64,000 nucleotides of DNA from Halichondria panicea (lineage: Eukaryota; Porifera; Demospongiae; Suberitida; Halichondriidae), in assembly GCF_963675165.1 (NCBI RefSeq), contig NC_087377.1, positions 7,767,122-7,831,121 on the forward strand. Direction: 5' to 3'. The notes beneath the pieces were generated by a model that saw only the letters and a program-made list of their open reading frames with translations, had not been told where the DNA came from and did not search any database. The position numbers and the translations under genes were made by a program. Below, one piece after another: positions 42,932 through 54,400 of the stretch (position 1 is the first letter of the stretch; the number at the start of each line of letters is the position of its first letter).

Positions 42932-45900
42932 CTAGCTTTTAGGAGCGTTCTTCAATCCAACACACTTCAAGTGAAACCATCCAAGACAACTATCACAGCC
43001 AATGCTTTCACTTGTAGATAAATCAATGCAGCATATTGAGCAAGTCCAATTCCCATGAACAAGCAAAGTATCTATGCTATTTTGAAGTAAACTCCAGCCG
43101 TCAAAAGTGAAGAATTTTTTGATTTGAGCAATGCAAACATTGTCATCCAAGCACTTTCTGGGTATTTTCTCGGGCAACATTCCACTTCGTGTTCTTCAAT
43201 AAGGTCCCCACCTCTCACTGCCCGTTCAGTGACTTCTTCATCGACAAACCAGTTGAGCATAACTACAGAAGGAGAAGGGAAGACTGTATAAATAACACAG
43301 AATCTGGAATAAAGGAAGTACACACCTTTTGTCTTCTCCCATTCTGATTTTAGTACAAATGCCTTCGGTTTGGAAGAAGCTTTTCCCTTCTTTTTAGGAA
43401 GGCCAATCACTGTTAGTCCAGCACCTTTTGGTCGACCTCGTTTCTTGATTGCAGGCGGCATTTTTATCGCAAAAGTATTATCTTGAATGGTAGACAATGG
43501 CTGTCGAGAATAAGGTGCTTTCTGTAACAGATCTATAATTATACATGGTGAGTGTGGGTGATGCAACACACGTTACAACAACGAAAAATGTACCAACTGT
43601 GTCTTTATCTGTCAGGATGGGAGGTGGGATTTTAATATGATCAGAAACAGAATCGTCACTGTCGCTTGATACATCCTCACCAGTGTCTAGTAAGAAAAAA
43701 GGAACGAGAAATGCCCCCCATACATTATAGGTTATGACATAATCATTAATTTTTCAGATTTCTAGAGCGCCCCCCCTCTGTATAAAACCCTGTAAGATGC
43801 CTACTACTAATGCCGAACTACATACAAAAATTTGGCAAATATTGCCAAAACACTTGTAAAACAGTGAGTATACAATAACAAAATGCGTAACAGTCTCATA
43901 CTGAAATTATACCTGCTGCTTCTCCAACGACAACCTTTTTGCCTTTTTCCCAGAGATGCGCTATTGATTGCAGGACTTCTATTCCTTCAATGAAGTCGTG
44001 CATACCAAAAGTAGAGAGCTACTGGCATAAGCGTTGGCCTATATTGAAAGATTTTCTGTATTTTTGCTGCTCAGAGAGCACTGCTCTTGCTGGTTCTAAT
44101 GTAGAGATTTGAATCGTATCATCAATATGACTTTCCACATCACAATCACTCATATCAGTTGGTACATATGCCCGATGATGACTCGTAAAATGTTTTTGCG
44201 TCCACCTTTCAGCACAGAGAAATTCCTTATACTCAGATAGAGACTGGGATGTGCGCACTGCAAAGATATGCTTGCATGGCAGTTTCATAGCAGAAACAAA
44301 GCCGCAGGGACAAGAGTCAATAGTAGTTATTATAGATCGGCCTTGAGATCGCAATACACACGATTTTTCATCAATTTGTTGAATAATCTGTACTTTACTG
44401 GCGTTTTCTAGTTGGTCTTTTACAAATTCAAAGGAGTATGGTGTCAAAAAAGACATATACCGTCCAAATGATGTATCAGAGTCATGTAATGATACACGTC
44501 TTTTCATTACTATTTCAAGTGCTCTATGATCACGCTCAATTCTCAGAGTGTTCAAACACTTCATCAAATCTTGGAAAAACTGAGTAACTCCTGAATACCG
44601 AGAAATTACAGACTTTAATTTCTGATTGATTCTATTATTGGTGCGATTCATAAAGTTGCAAGTTGCATTTTTCAAACCGTCCACCCATTCATGGCGAATG
44701 CTATGCCAATTATTTTCAAAGTACTTCACAAGTCGTTGTGGTCCATTCTTTAACTCATCAAAGAGCTTACTATACTCTTCTTTGTCTCTTGCATACACCA
44801 TTTTCAACAATATTTCTAAGCACATACTCCTTTCTCCCTGTGATATGCCAAGCTTTTCGCAGGATACCTCTCTTTTCATAGTGCGCAGAGTATGAAATAA
44901 GCAAATCAAAAGCTTGGACTGTGGAAATTGTTCGCCTAAAACAGTTCTCTCAGTCATATCTTTGTCGGACATAATACATTTCGTTGAAATCCAATCTGAA
45001 TTATACTTCTTGAATTCTTCAACAAGTTTTGTAATAGTTTCTTTATCTTCAAATTGTGTCAGCCACAGACATACAATCTCACTCTCACCATTCCCATCGA
45101 CTACCATTAAAACATACAAAGGCATATGCAGATCGTTTAGTTTGTACGTAGCATCAATCAAGAGGAGTTCAGGATAAGAAGCAAATATATTCTTCATTTC
45201 AGGTGTCTGAAAGTATATATATAGCCTTTAACATACTCTCTTCGTCAACAAATGCAATAACAGTTGAATCTACAACCGAAAAAAGAAAAACGTGATCACA
45301 TTCGACACATTATTAAGTTATGATTATTTAAAGCTCACCTTTAATGCTCTTCATTTCTTCTACTAGTTCATGAAAATCATTCCGAAACTTTGGTACATTT
45401 CTCGCTGCAATATTATGAAGATCTTTGAGTGTCACTGTTTTACCAGTTGTACTCATCAAGTGATTCTGAAGAAGCTTTTTGTTAGCTCTGAGTTTGAGGA
45501 GTTTTACTGCTTCATCCTTTGTTTCAGAATCCATGCAGCTTTGGTATATGACGAAATATTTCCTACATGGATTAAGGTGCTAGCTAAGTATAATATAAGT
45601 GTAATTTAAGACGTATACTGTGCATGAACACTTAAGCAGACATGTTTCTGATTCAACCCCACTTGCTTACCTCAGACAAATCATGATTATGATCTCCACG
45701 AATTTCTTTGATGTATAACTTTTCTCCATCCAGTGTTGTCTTAATCTTAATCACAAATGGGCAATCCTTTAAAAATGTCCTGTGATTTGGTATACGTTAA
45801 CAAGTATATCGTAATTATTATCGCGAATAATTATACGCCTATTGCACACCATGCATGCAATGATGCACATCCAGTACACGAGGTCATGGACGTCATAATT

Positions 45901-46275
45901 ATAGTCACTGTCAAAGCAGCTGATAATGCAGAGAGTATTAATAAGCTAGAACTATAGTCTACTGGTACAGTACACTACACAAAATTAATAGCACATGCAG
46001 TCAGAATTCTTACTTTTGGCACAGCCTCTTCTGTGTAGATTGGGGCTTATTTATTCTCTGCCTCCATGTACACATGCATAATCAATTTCTGAATACTTCA
46101 GTTTGTCGAGAAAAGTTCTCTTTGGAGCCCTTCTTCTAGCTGCTTCAATACTCCTAGAGCTTCTTGTGTAAAGAGTAACAAAATTAACCTCTTCCCACTT
46201 CTTAATAATTTCGGCCAGTTCCTCGAAAGAGCAGAACTTCTGGCCATTCTGTAGATGGAGCAAGTCTAGCGCCAT
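42932..46275 (-). pseudogene. MULE transposase gene with SWIM and PHD fingers, frame-broken
   Basis: Pieces in coding order: 46275-46072 (start MALDLLHLQ, FAR1-like), 45766-45671 (CPFVIKIK..HNHDLSE, a FAR1/FLYWCH-type zinc-binding pattern), 45538-45339, about 45274-45197, and 45197-44019 (the DDE core). The core shows LLLIDATYKL, CIMSDKDMTER and a downstream acidic region. A SWIM finger follows, CPCGFVSAMKLPCKHIF. Then come 43985-43914, 43686-43616, 43530-43328 (AT-hook KKRGRPKG) and a C-terminal PHD finger (CSICC..CDSCLGWFHLKC) ending at 42932. Breaks: a frameshift near 45255 (GA-rich run), TAG at 44021-44019 with the frame open beyond it, and a frame change near 43165 before the PHD. It encodes a transposition enzyme and is probably inactive. 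Confidence 0.75.
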
Positions 46276-46313
46276 ATTGATTATACCCGGGTAACTTGCT
46301 ACAGGAAGTTGCT

Positions 46314-47190
46314 AGCCTCTATCCCATACGGTGGCCCTGAGGTACACACCTACTCCATTTTTCATTTGCAGTTCATTTCGCAGTTCAACTGCCCTTCTGC
46401 AGTTCAACTACGCTTCTGCAGTTCACTTTGCAGTTCACTTTTCAGTTCACTTTTACAGTTTGCTTCTGCAGTTCAGTTTTTCAGTTCTCTTCTGCAGTTC
46501 ACTTTTACAGTTCGTTTCTGCAGTTCAGTTGCAATAATCACGTGACATCACATGTGCTTTAATAAGAAACACCTGGAAACTAGGAGGAGAACAGTCTAGC
46601 ATGCAAGCTAGCTTAGCCATGAGCTCTAGCCTAGAATTAGAAGCTAGCTGCATGTGTTTGTCTTGCCTTCCCATCCAAAATGTTCTCTTGTATAGCTAGT
46701 CCCTTAACCCTGATCCAATATTCAATTTCTTGGCAGCTAGCTTCTAATTCTAGGCTAGAGCTCATGGCCGGCTAAGCTAGCTTTAGCCTAGCCTCGATCC
46801 CAGGCCGAGTTTTCGCTTTTATAACGGTTAGGCGAACAACTGGTTCGCCTAACCGTTATAAAAGCGAAAACTCGGCCTGGGATCGAGGCTAAGCTAGCTT
46901 GTAATGCTAGACTGTTCTCCTAGTTTCCAGGTGTTTCTTATTAAAGCACATGTGATGTCACGTGATTATTGTGATACAGCAACTGAACTGCAGAAGCGAA
47001 CTGTAAAAGTGAACTGCAGAAAAGAACTGAAAAACTGAACTGCAGAAGCAAACTGCAAAAGTGAACTGCAAAGTGAACTGAAAAGTGAACTGCAAAGTGA
47101 ACTGCAGAAGCGTAGTTGAACTGCGAAATGAACCGCAAATGAAAAATGGAGTAGGTGTGTACCTCAGGGCCACCGTAATCCCAGGCCGGC
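46314..47190. repeat. Giant nested palindrome with TGCAGTTCACTT minisatellite arms
   Basis: The left arm (46314-about 46610) and right arm (about 46900-47180) are reverse complements. They contain GGCCCTGAGGTACACACC, many diverged copies of CTGCAGTTCACTTT, and AATCACGTGACATCAC. The left arm holds a second inverted pair (GAGCTCTAGCCTAGAATTAG at about 46622 and its complement at about 46742). A perfect foldback, 46796-46894, of the TAGCCTCG family sits near the centre. The overlapping Ser/Phe/Gln-rich frames on both strands are artefacts. Confidence 0.85.
46796..46894. mobile_element. Perfect TAGCCTCG-family foldback
   Basis: GCCTCGATCCCAGGCCGAG..CCTTTTATAACGG-type arms pair over their full length around GAACAACTGGTTC. 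AAGCTAGCTT is present on both sides, compatible with a 10-bp target duplication. Confidence 0.8.
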
Positions 47191-47308
47191 CTTGTTCGCC
47201 TAACCGTTATAAAAGCGAAAACTCGGTCTGGGATCGAGGCTAGGTAAGCAGCCTTTACAGTGCCGTAAGAATAGTCACAGCGATTATCATAACAATGTCA
47301 TAATGAAA

Positions 47309-47875
47309 GCACCGCGGGTGCTGATGCCTCGGTGGAGATGCCAAAGCTACATAACATAAAACTACTAATAGCTAGCTTTTATACACACATTGATTATAAT
47401 TATCATGATGAATTTTGCTGCATGCAATCAACCGAATAGAGTGGGTAATGATCGACCATGATTGTTGTTAAAAACGATCGATGCCAAAAGTTCAAGTCTA
47501 AAATTAATGGCTGCAAGTCAGCAGAGCCTTGCAGCTCTCTGCTCACTCTTGCAGCTACCAATAGCTAACGTTCTAGTGCAGAGCTAACTACTAAGTAGAG
47601 TAATAACACTCGGTGAACAAGTTTTGCTACGGACTCTTCTGAAAGGCTGCAATAGCATTCCAAGTAAGCAAAACTAGGCATAACTCGAGAACGAAGCATT
47701 ATTTTGCAAATCCACTAATTAAAATCCAAGTAAACATGACTAGAAGCCTGTAGAAACTCTTAGTTGCACTTGATTCATCCTTGAGCAGCTGTAGCGGTCT
47801 ACACACACAGACACACACACAGACACACAAACACACTACCGTATACCTCGCTTGCGCATGCGCACCGAGGCATAA
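47309..47875. mobile_element. Full-length copy of the GCGCATGCGC-end family
   Basis: It starts AAAGCACCGCGGGTGCTGAT and GCCTCGGTGGAGATGCC, and ends ACCGTATACCTCGCTTGCGCATGCGCACCGAGGC. It is collinear in the opposite orientation with 30927-31440. A CACAGACACACA repeat lies near the right end. Confidence 0.7.
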
Positions 47876-47929
47876 TTATTGTGATGAAAATTAATGCCAT
47901 GGTGATGATCATAACCATAAATTATTCTA

Positions 47930-48345
47930 TTTCTCATTTCCTCATTTCTCATTCCCTGTTTTATCACAACCCTGCTATCTCTTGCTACTATGTATGTCAT
48001 CAATCAATCCGTGATAAGAAAAGTTTAATACACTGATTGAGCTTTGTTGACCGTAGTAAAAAATTTTCTTCAAACTGCCCCCCCCTTTTCATGGATCCGC
48101 CCCTGTGGACTGTGAGTTTACACTAGCTGCATGTACATTGTATGTAATAGTTTTAAGCATCCATGTCAGGGCTGCATCCAGAATTTTGGATCATGGGGGG
48201 GGGGGGGAATTGGGCAAATTAAAAATGTAGGAAGGGCAAAGTCATCAGAATTATAGCAGTACAAATGAATCTGCCAGATCCTAGGGGGGAGGGGGAAATT
48301 ACCCCCTTTCCCCCCCCCCCCCCTCAATGCAGCCCTGCATGCATG
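47930..48345. repeat. Two repeat fragments before gene C's Calx-beta exons
   Basis: 47930-48113 matches, inverted, the GGATCCGCCCCTG-ended family of 16845-17250 and shares ATTTCTCATTTCCTC with 42020-42080. 48170-48345 is an inverted pair AGGGCTGCATCCAGAAT..GGGGGGGG / CCCCCCCC..TGCAGCCCTG. Confidence 0.6.
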
Positions 48346-48455
48346 TATTTTTGCATTGCAACTAGTTTGAAGAAGCCAACGTTTTTTTTTTTTACTGTTG
48401 TTGTATACATGTGATCTCAGCTATAAAATTAATAGCAGGATTGAAAATTTTCCAG

Positions 48456-51400
48456 ATTTGTTCGTGGACCTCCAATCACTTCTGAGTACCTCTTAAATGA
48501 GGGCGAAAATGTTCCTGTGTGTGTATTGTTCTCCAGTCAGTTGCAGCAATCGGTCACCGTGAGCAGCCACTACGAGGACCTCACCAACCTACTCAGAGGT
48601 GCTGGTCGGTTGTATATAATTATATAGTGGGGTAACGTATTATAATTATATGCCGTACTCATAAGAATCCGATGCTATAGTGTATCGTTTATTTATACAT
48701 TCGCTTTCTCAAAAGGTTGATTCTGTCTGTATATAGCAAGAAACTGTTGCCAGTTCAAGTAAATGCTATATTTTCTTACACCAAATGCCATCTTGGCCTG
48801 TAATAATTATGTGGCTGTATATAAAATTTCATTGTGTAAAATGTACATTTGCAGGAGAAGTAAGGTTAGGTATTACTGGCCCATCGTACCTGATTGGAGC
48901 TGGTGCTAGCTCCACCAACACAGTGGAGCCAGGGATGGTGTGTATGTCAAAGAACAACGAAGAAGATACTGTGAAAGAGGGTACCACACTCTCTGTGCTC
49001 AGACTGAACAGCTCTGAGATAGCTGTGAAGATTGGTTGTAGGCAAGCGCTGTTCATTGAGACTGCTAACGATGGTTCGTGGCCATACTGATAATCGTAGT
49101 ATTAGCATGCTATAGAGGTTGTTCTGTGTGCACTAATAGTTGTGATGTTTTTCCTCTCCAGTCGTGTTGGCTGAGTTGGTCACTCTGAGTCCAATGGTGT
49201 ATGAGAATGAGGGTGCGGTTGAGATGTGCGTGCAGCTGGACCACCTACCAAAGGGAAGTATCGTCACCGTGGCACTGACAACACAACCTTTGACTGCTAC
49301 AGGTATCCATGCAATGACTTATCAGTACTCAGCTGATGTATAATTAATTTTATGTATAGTGTATGCATGCACATCTTGCGTGTATAATATGGTTATTTTC
49401 CCCATCAAAAATGGTTGGTGGTGAAGCCTCAAAGCAGCTATACCCTCTGCTCTCACTGCTACCCACCCCCACAGAAGATGAGGACTACCTGTCATTAACT
49501 GCCACCCTAGAGTGGCACTACGACTCCCCCAGCGTGGTACAGTGTGTAAGTGTGCCCATCATCAATGACGAGTGTGTGGAAGAGAAAGAAGAGGTGTTCA
49601 CCGTCTCTCTGTCCACAGAGCAGGCGTGTGTTCAGTTGGGGGCTAATCTGACAACTGTTACCATTCAAGACGATGATGGTGAGTACAGTATATTAAATAG
49701 CTTAGGCCATGCAAAGTCAATTTGTAGTTTCTCAGGCAACTTTTCCTGAAATATCAAGCGGAATGAGGCTAATGATAAATATTAATGATAATTATATTCA
49801 TAGAATTTTAATTGAAGACACACCCCTAATATCCTCAATAAACCGAAGTGTATAATTTAAAATAATTAATTTTTTTGCTGAGAACAAGGACAAGGACAAA
49901 ACAAAACAGTGCAACATAAAACAATAGACAGTGCTGAGAACAAGGACAAGGACAAAAAACAAAACAGTGCAACATAAAACAATAGACAGTGCTGAGAACA
50001 AGGACAAGGACAAAAAACAAAACAGTGCAACATTTAGTTAAGTCATAAAAGGTCTATCACATGGTTGTATCAGACCGTAGCTAGAGATCTCTTTCTTTTC
50101 AGTACAGGAACCTTGCCATCATTCTGACAGTCCTTACATATCGGATATTTTCCTGGCTCTGAACTTTCACAAACACAAAACACAAGCACAGAAGGTACAA
50201 ACAATTTGAAAGCGCTCACTAGAGAAATAAGGAATTTCAATGTTGTCATTACAAGATAAGTTCTGGCGAACAAAAATCCGATCGAACAGAGGTTTGAGCT
50301 TTTCATCTACTTCCACTTCTTTAAGGGAACTACCACAGGTAAACCAAAATCCATCCATAGGTTGCACAGGGCCAAAACAGTTCATTTACAGAAGTATACA
50401 ACGTTGTACACTATCAACTTTCTTTGTAAACTATGAAGGAAACTATTGTAGATGAACTAAAATTCAACAACATTGTAAACTATGATGTACACTCGCAAGT
50501 ACAAACATAGTTTACAAGCTGTAAACTACCACTTCTGGCCCTGTGTTGATGTAAGTCTCGTTCCTCAGCTGTAGTCAGTAAGTACTTTGAGTACACCACA
50601 CGGGGCTTCAAGCATTCAACACAAAGCAAAATGTCTCTTGCAGTTTGAGCATTTGGAGAAAATGGTATTCCATGGGCCTTTTTGATCTCTTTTAACAGTG
50701 TAGGGCGATGTTTCTCAGTTTTCAGAGTTCCATACACACTCGAGAACGATTTATAATGCTCGTCGTCCGCAGGTATAGGGTCAGGAAGATGATGAAGGCT
50801 GTTGAAAATTTCGATAGGCATCCTAATTGATTTACAAATATCACAGTCGAGTTTTCCACATTTCTTCACTGCAAACATGTACTTTATCTCGTGGCAACAG
50901 TGATTTACGAACTCTTTGAGCTTAGGTCTGCTGGAGAGACATTTTTTGCTTCTGTCTTCTCTCGTTATCGCAGGATCAATACCCTCTAACAAAGTGTACA
51001 ATTCTTGCATCTCATCTTCGTTAGCATCTTCGTATGAGCTGATAGGTTTGTCCTTTAACATCAAGCGTGAGAAGACGGAGCGAAGTAGACATTTCACAGG
51101 TTCAACAGAATCGGCCACTGCATCTTTTAGTCCAGGATTACGATCCGCAGCATCCCTGATTGAAGTCATGGAGTTCGAACTGGAAATAGCCTTTTCCAAG
51201 CTTTCCGACATCCTGGCCCGCATTAAACCAACTGCTTGCAGACCGAGGTTGAGGATGCAGTTTACTCTTTCACAAGGGTTTTTCCACGATTGATGTGGTG
51301 CTGTTCGAACTGCTATTGCCATATCAATGTCATGTTTAAGAAAAACAGCAATTAGACTGAGTTGAACACTAAGAAAAGTGTTGTTGTGGTCAGGACCACC

Positions 51401-54400
51401 ATCTGTGTACATCATTAGGATAGGTTTTTCAAGTGACTTCTGGGTCTTGAGCTTTGACAGTTCTGTACAGTGACGAAGAGGGCTTGAAGGCTGAAAGATA
51501 GCATCTTTGATACTGACAAAAACTTGGCCTCTGTAGAAAGATTCCTCAATGGAGTTTGGTATGTCACAGAGCAATATTACACTGGTAAAGTCGTGGTCAG
51601 CCACGCTAAATCTTTTCCCGCTAGCATTCACAATTACTTGTTTTCCTCTTTCCACTGCTGCCACTGGATACCCTGGTTCCCCAACTTTACAACGGTGTTT
51701 ATCATCCATAAAAAGCAATGTACAATGTTCTCTGTACTCTGTAGCAAACTCTTTTGCATACCTAAACAAGGCAGCACAATAATGTGAGTCGTCATGCTGC
51801 ACCCGAAGTTGACGGGATTGAATCATGAATTTAACGTCGAGTTTTCCAGTGTACTGCAAGGCTGTTTTACTAGTGGGATTCTTCGGCCAAAATTGTAGCC
51901 TTAACCATTGTTTACTTTGGCACAGCGTTCCCTCGGGACAACGTTTTCGTACTTGCTCCAGGAGATCACGGACAGATATAGCTTTTGCCAAATGTGTATG
52001 TTCACCGTGTCTTCGGTCATCTACAGCCGTTTGTACAACGTCTTCGAGATACTTCTTACATTCGGTCCAAAATATTTCATACTTATCGGAATGGCCACGA
52101 TTGAGATGCCTTAAGTCGTCAATTATCTTAGGATTTTCAGAATCAAAGATAAACTGAATCCTCTCATCAATCCTCTCTTGATGCACATTCTCACTACTTG
52201 ACATGTCACCTACAAAATAAGCAGCAATTATTATAACAAAGTGCAACGCTGGCAAAAATTAACTTACCTGTTAGTCTTTTATACACCTCTCTCATAACAT
52301 AGGGTTTCGTCCCTTTGAAGAGACCAACTTTGTGGTAAAACTTCTTTCTCATTGCTTGTGTGTGGTAAGTAGGCAAACTAGGCTTGAGTCGCCTCAAACA
52401 CTCCTGATTGCGCTCAGAAAGCTCTCCGGTTGGCACATCATCAGGAACTTTCCAAGCAAAATGAAGGCTGCCTAGACTGTTTCCACTTGCATAGGAGTAC
52501 ACGATTACATTGCAATATAAGCAATAGCCTAACTTCAGGGTGTCAATGAACAATCACCGTTGCCTGTAACAATTGAATTGGTACAAAGTACAAACAAGAA
52601 ATGTCTTACCTTGGATCTCCAGGAGCTAAGTCATTCAACAACAGGGGTTCAAAAGACAACATCGAATCGAGACTGTTTTGAAAGGTCTTAAACATTGCAA
52701 CATGTGTAGGTTTCACCCACATTGACTTCTGGACGAAACAAAAGCTTTCGGATTCACTTACCGATCGGACTGGTGTGCTTTTGCTATGATTACCTTGAAC
52801 TTCAATATTTTTCTCTTTTAGATAGAGAGCGTATTTTGCCACTACGTCGGCAAGAGAGCATACTGCTTGCTTAAGAGGCTTCCAAGAAGGCGTATCAAAC
52901 CATGGCTGAATAGCAAACTTGTTCAAAAGAGCGCTGTGGCTGTGGTGGCTGTGGCTATCGAGTGTTGAAGCACACATGTTGCCGATTTCACGCTTACGAT
53001 GCTTACTCTTTTCAGGGTTGTTGTAACCATTGAATTGCTCAAATTCAGATGGGATTTTACAGCTGCGGCTTTCCATACAAGAAGTGTGTCCATCGATGTA
53101 CCATAAACAATCAGTTAGAGCCAATGTAAAAGTTTGACCAGTCGTTTCAACAATATCACTAGTCCAACCCAAACTTTTCCTTCGAAACCATAACAAAATG
53201 TCTTTTCTTAGCATCAGTTTCTTACTTCTTTCAGTCGCTTGTTCTGATGGGAACGTCGGAAGCAACAGTCTTTTCTGGGCAGCCATCAGCACCTATAATT
53301 ATCATGTACAAAAAGCATAGGCTATTTAAATGTTCATCTCTATCATACATACATTCACACAGGGAAACAATAGTCAAGAGTACACAAACACATTTCATTT
53401 TAATATACGTGTATATACCTCAAATGCGTTCCTTGCTGGCGAACTTGTTTCCATGATACTGATAGGCTGTTCTATTAATATATACAGTTTGATATAGAGT
53501 CCAAACAGCCTTACAGCCTCCCCAACAAAGACAGTGAGAGGTAGGGATTGAAAATCCCCACCTGTTTGTGAGGATCCAATCTCAGCTTTCAAAGGTGCAT
53601 TCTCATCTTCAGGGCCTGGTTCAAATGGTTCCAATGGGTCATACAGGTGACTGCATATGTTTTCAAACAGAGAACTGAGATTAGTTGATGAGGAATCTTC
53701 ATCAGATATGTTCAATATCCGCCAACCTCTAGCACAAACAGTCTTGGATGCAAACTTCCGAAAGATTTTAGTAGATAGTAACATAGCTTCAAGCAGTACA
53801 CTTTCTTCTAGATTTTTCCATGTGGTCCAATTAGGATCACGTGCTTATCCTTTTCTTGTCTTTTAGTGCCTCTATATTGTGGTCACGTGATATTTAACAT
53901 TTTTGGAAATCTGCCAATTTCCAAGCGCGAGGGCCTGAGAAACTACAAATTGACTTTGCATGGCCTTACTATAGTTATTAAATATGCAGTACTTGCATGT
54001 GCCAAGAATGATCGAATGCATTAAGCAATCTATCTAATTTTTATAATTATGTATGCTACTTTAAAAGTGTATGTTTGTCAACTAGTAAGAGTATTTTGTC
54101 ATCTTCTTACAGTGCTGGTACTTGACTTTAGACCAGTTGGTGTTGTTAGTGAATCCAATGGCACGGTGGACACCTGTATCTATGTTTGTGATGGCCAACT
54201 GAAGAGAAATTCCTCCATCATTGTCAGCTTCTGGAATGGAACTGCTCAATGTGAGTACATTTCTTATTATGCTTGTACATTATGGCTGTGGTGAAAATCC
54301 ATGTCTTGGGTTCTTAAAACTCTGCATACACATGTATATGTATCTATAGGCTCAAAAAGGTATAATCAAGTGTTTCTCCTATACTTTGATTGTTTGTCGT

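Larger units (their letters stand above)
42749..47297 (-). mobile_element. Mutator-like (MULE) DNA transposon, decayed
   Basis: Terminal inverted repeats are GTTATCGCTGTGACTATTCT..GGCACTGTAAAGGCTGCTTACC at about 42751-42800, and the complement at about 47241-47297 with a 6-nt insertion. Between them lies a minus-strand multi-exon MULE transposase gene (42932-46275) and, towards the right end, a large nested palindrome (46314-47236) with TAGCCTCG-family pieces. No convincing target duplication was found at the ends. Confidence 0.65.

Noticed and set aside
46309-46545. Ser/Phe/Gln-rich frames on both strands (also 46941-47173)
   Set aside because: Artefacts of the TGCAGTTCACTTT minisatellite.
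49798-50020. Leu/Val-rich minus-strand frames
   Set aside because: Translation of the 58-bp minisatellite.
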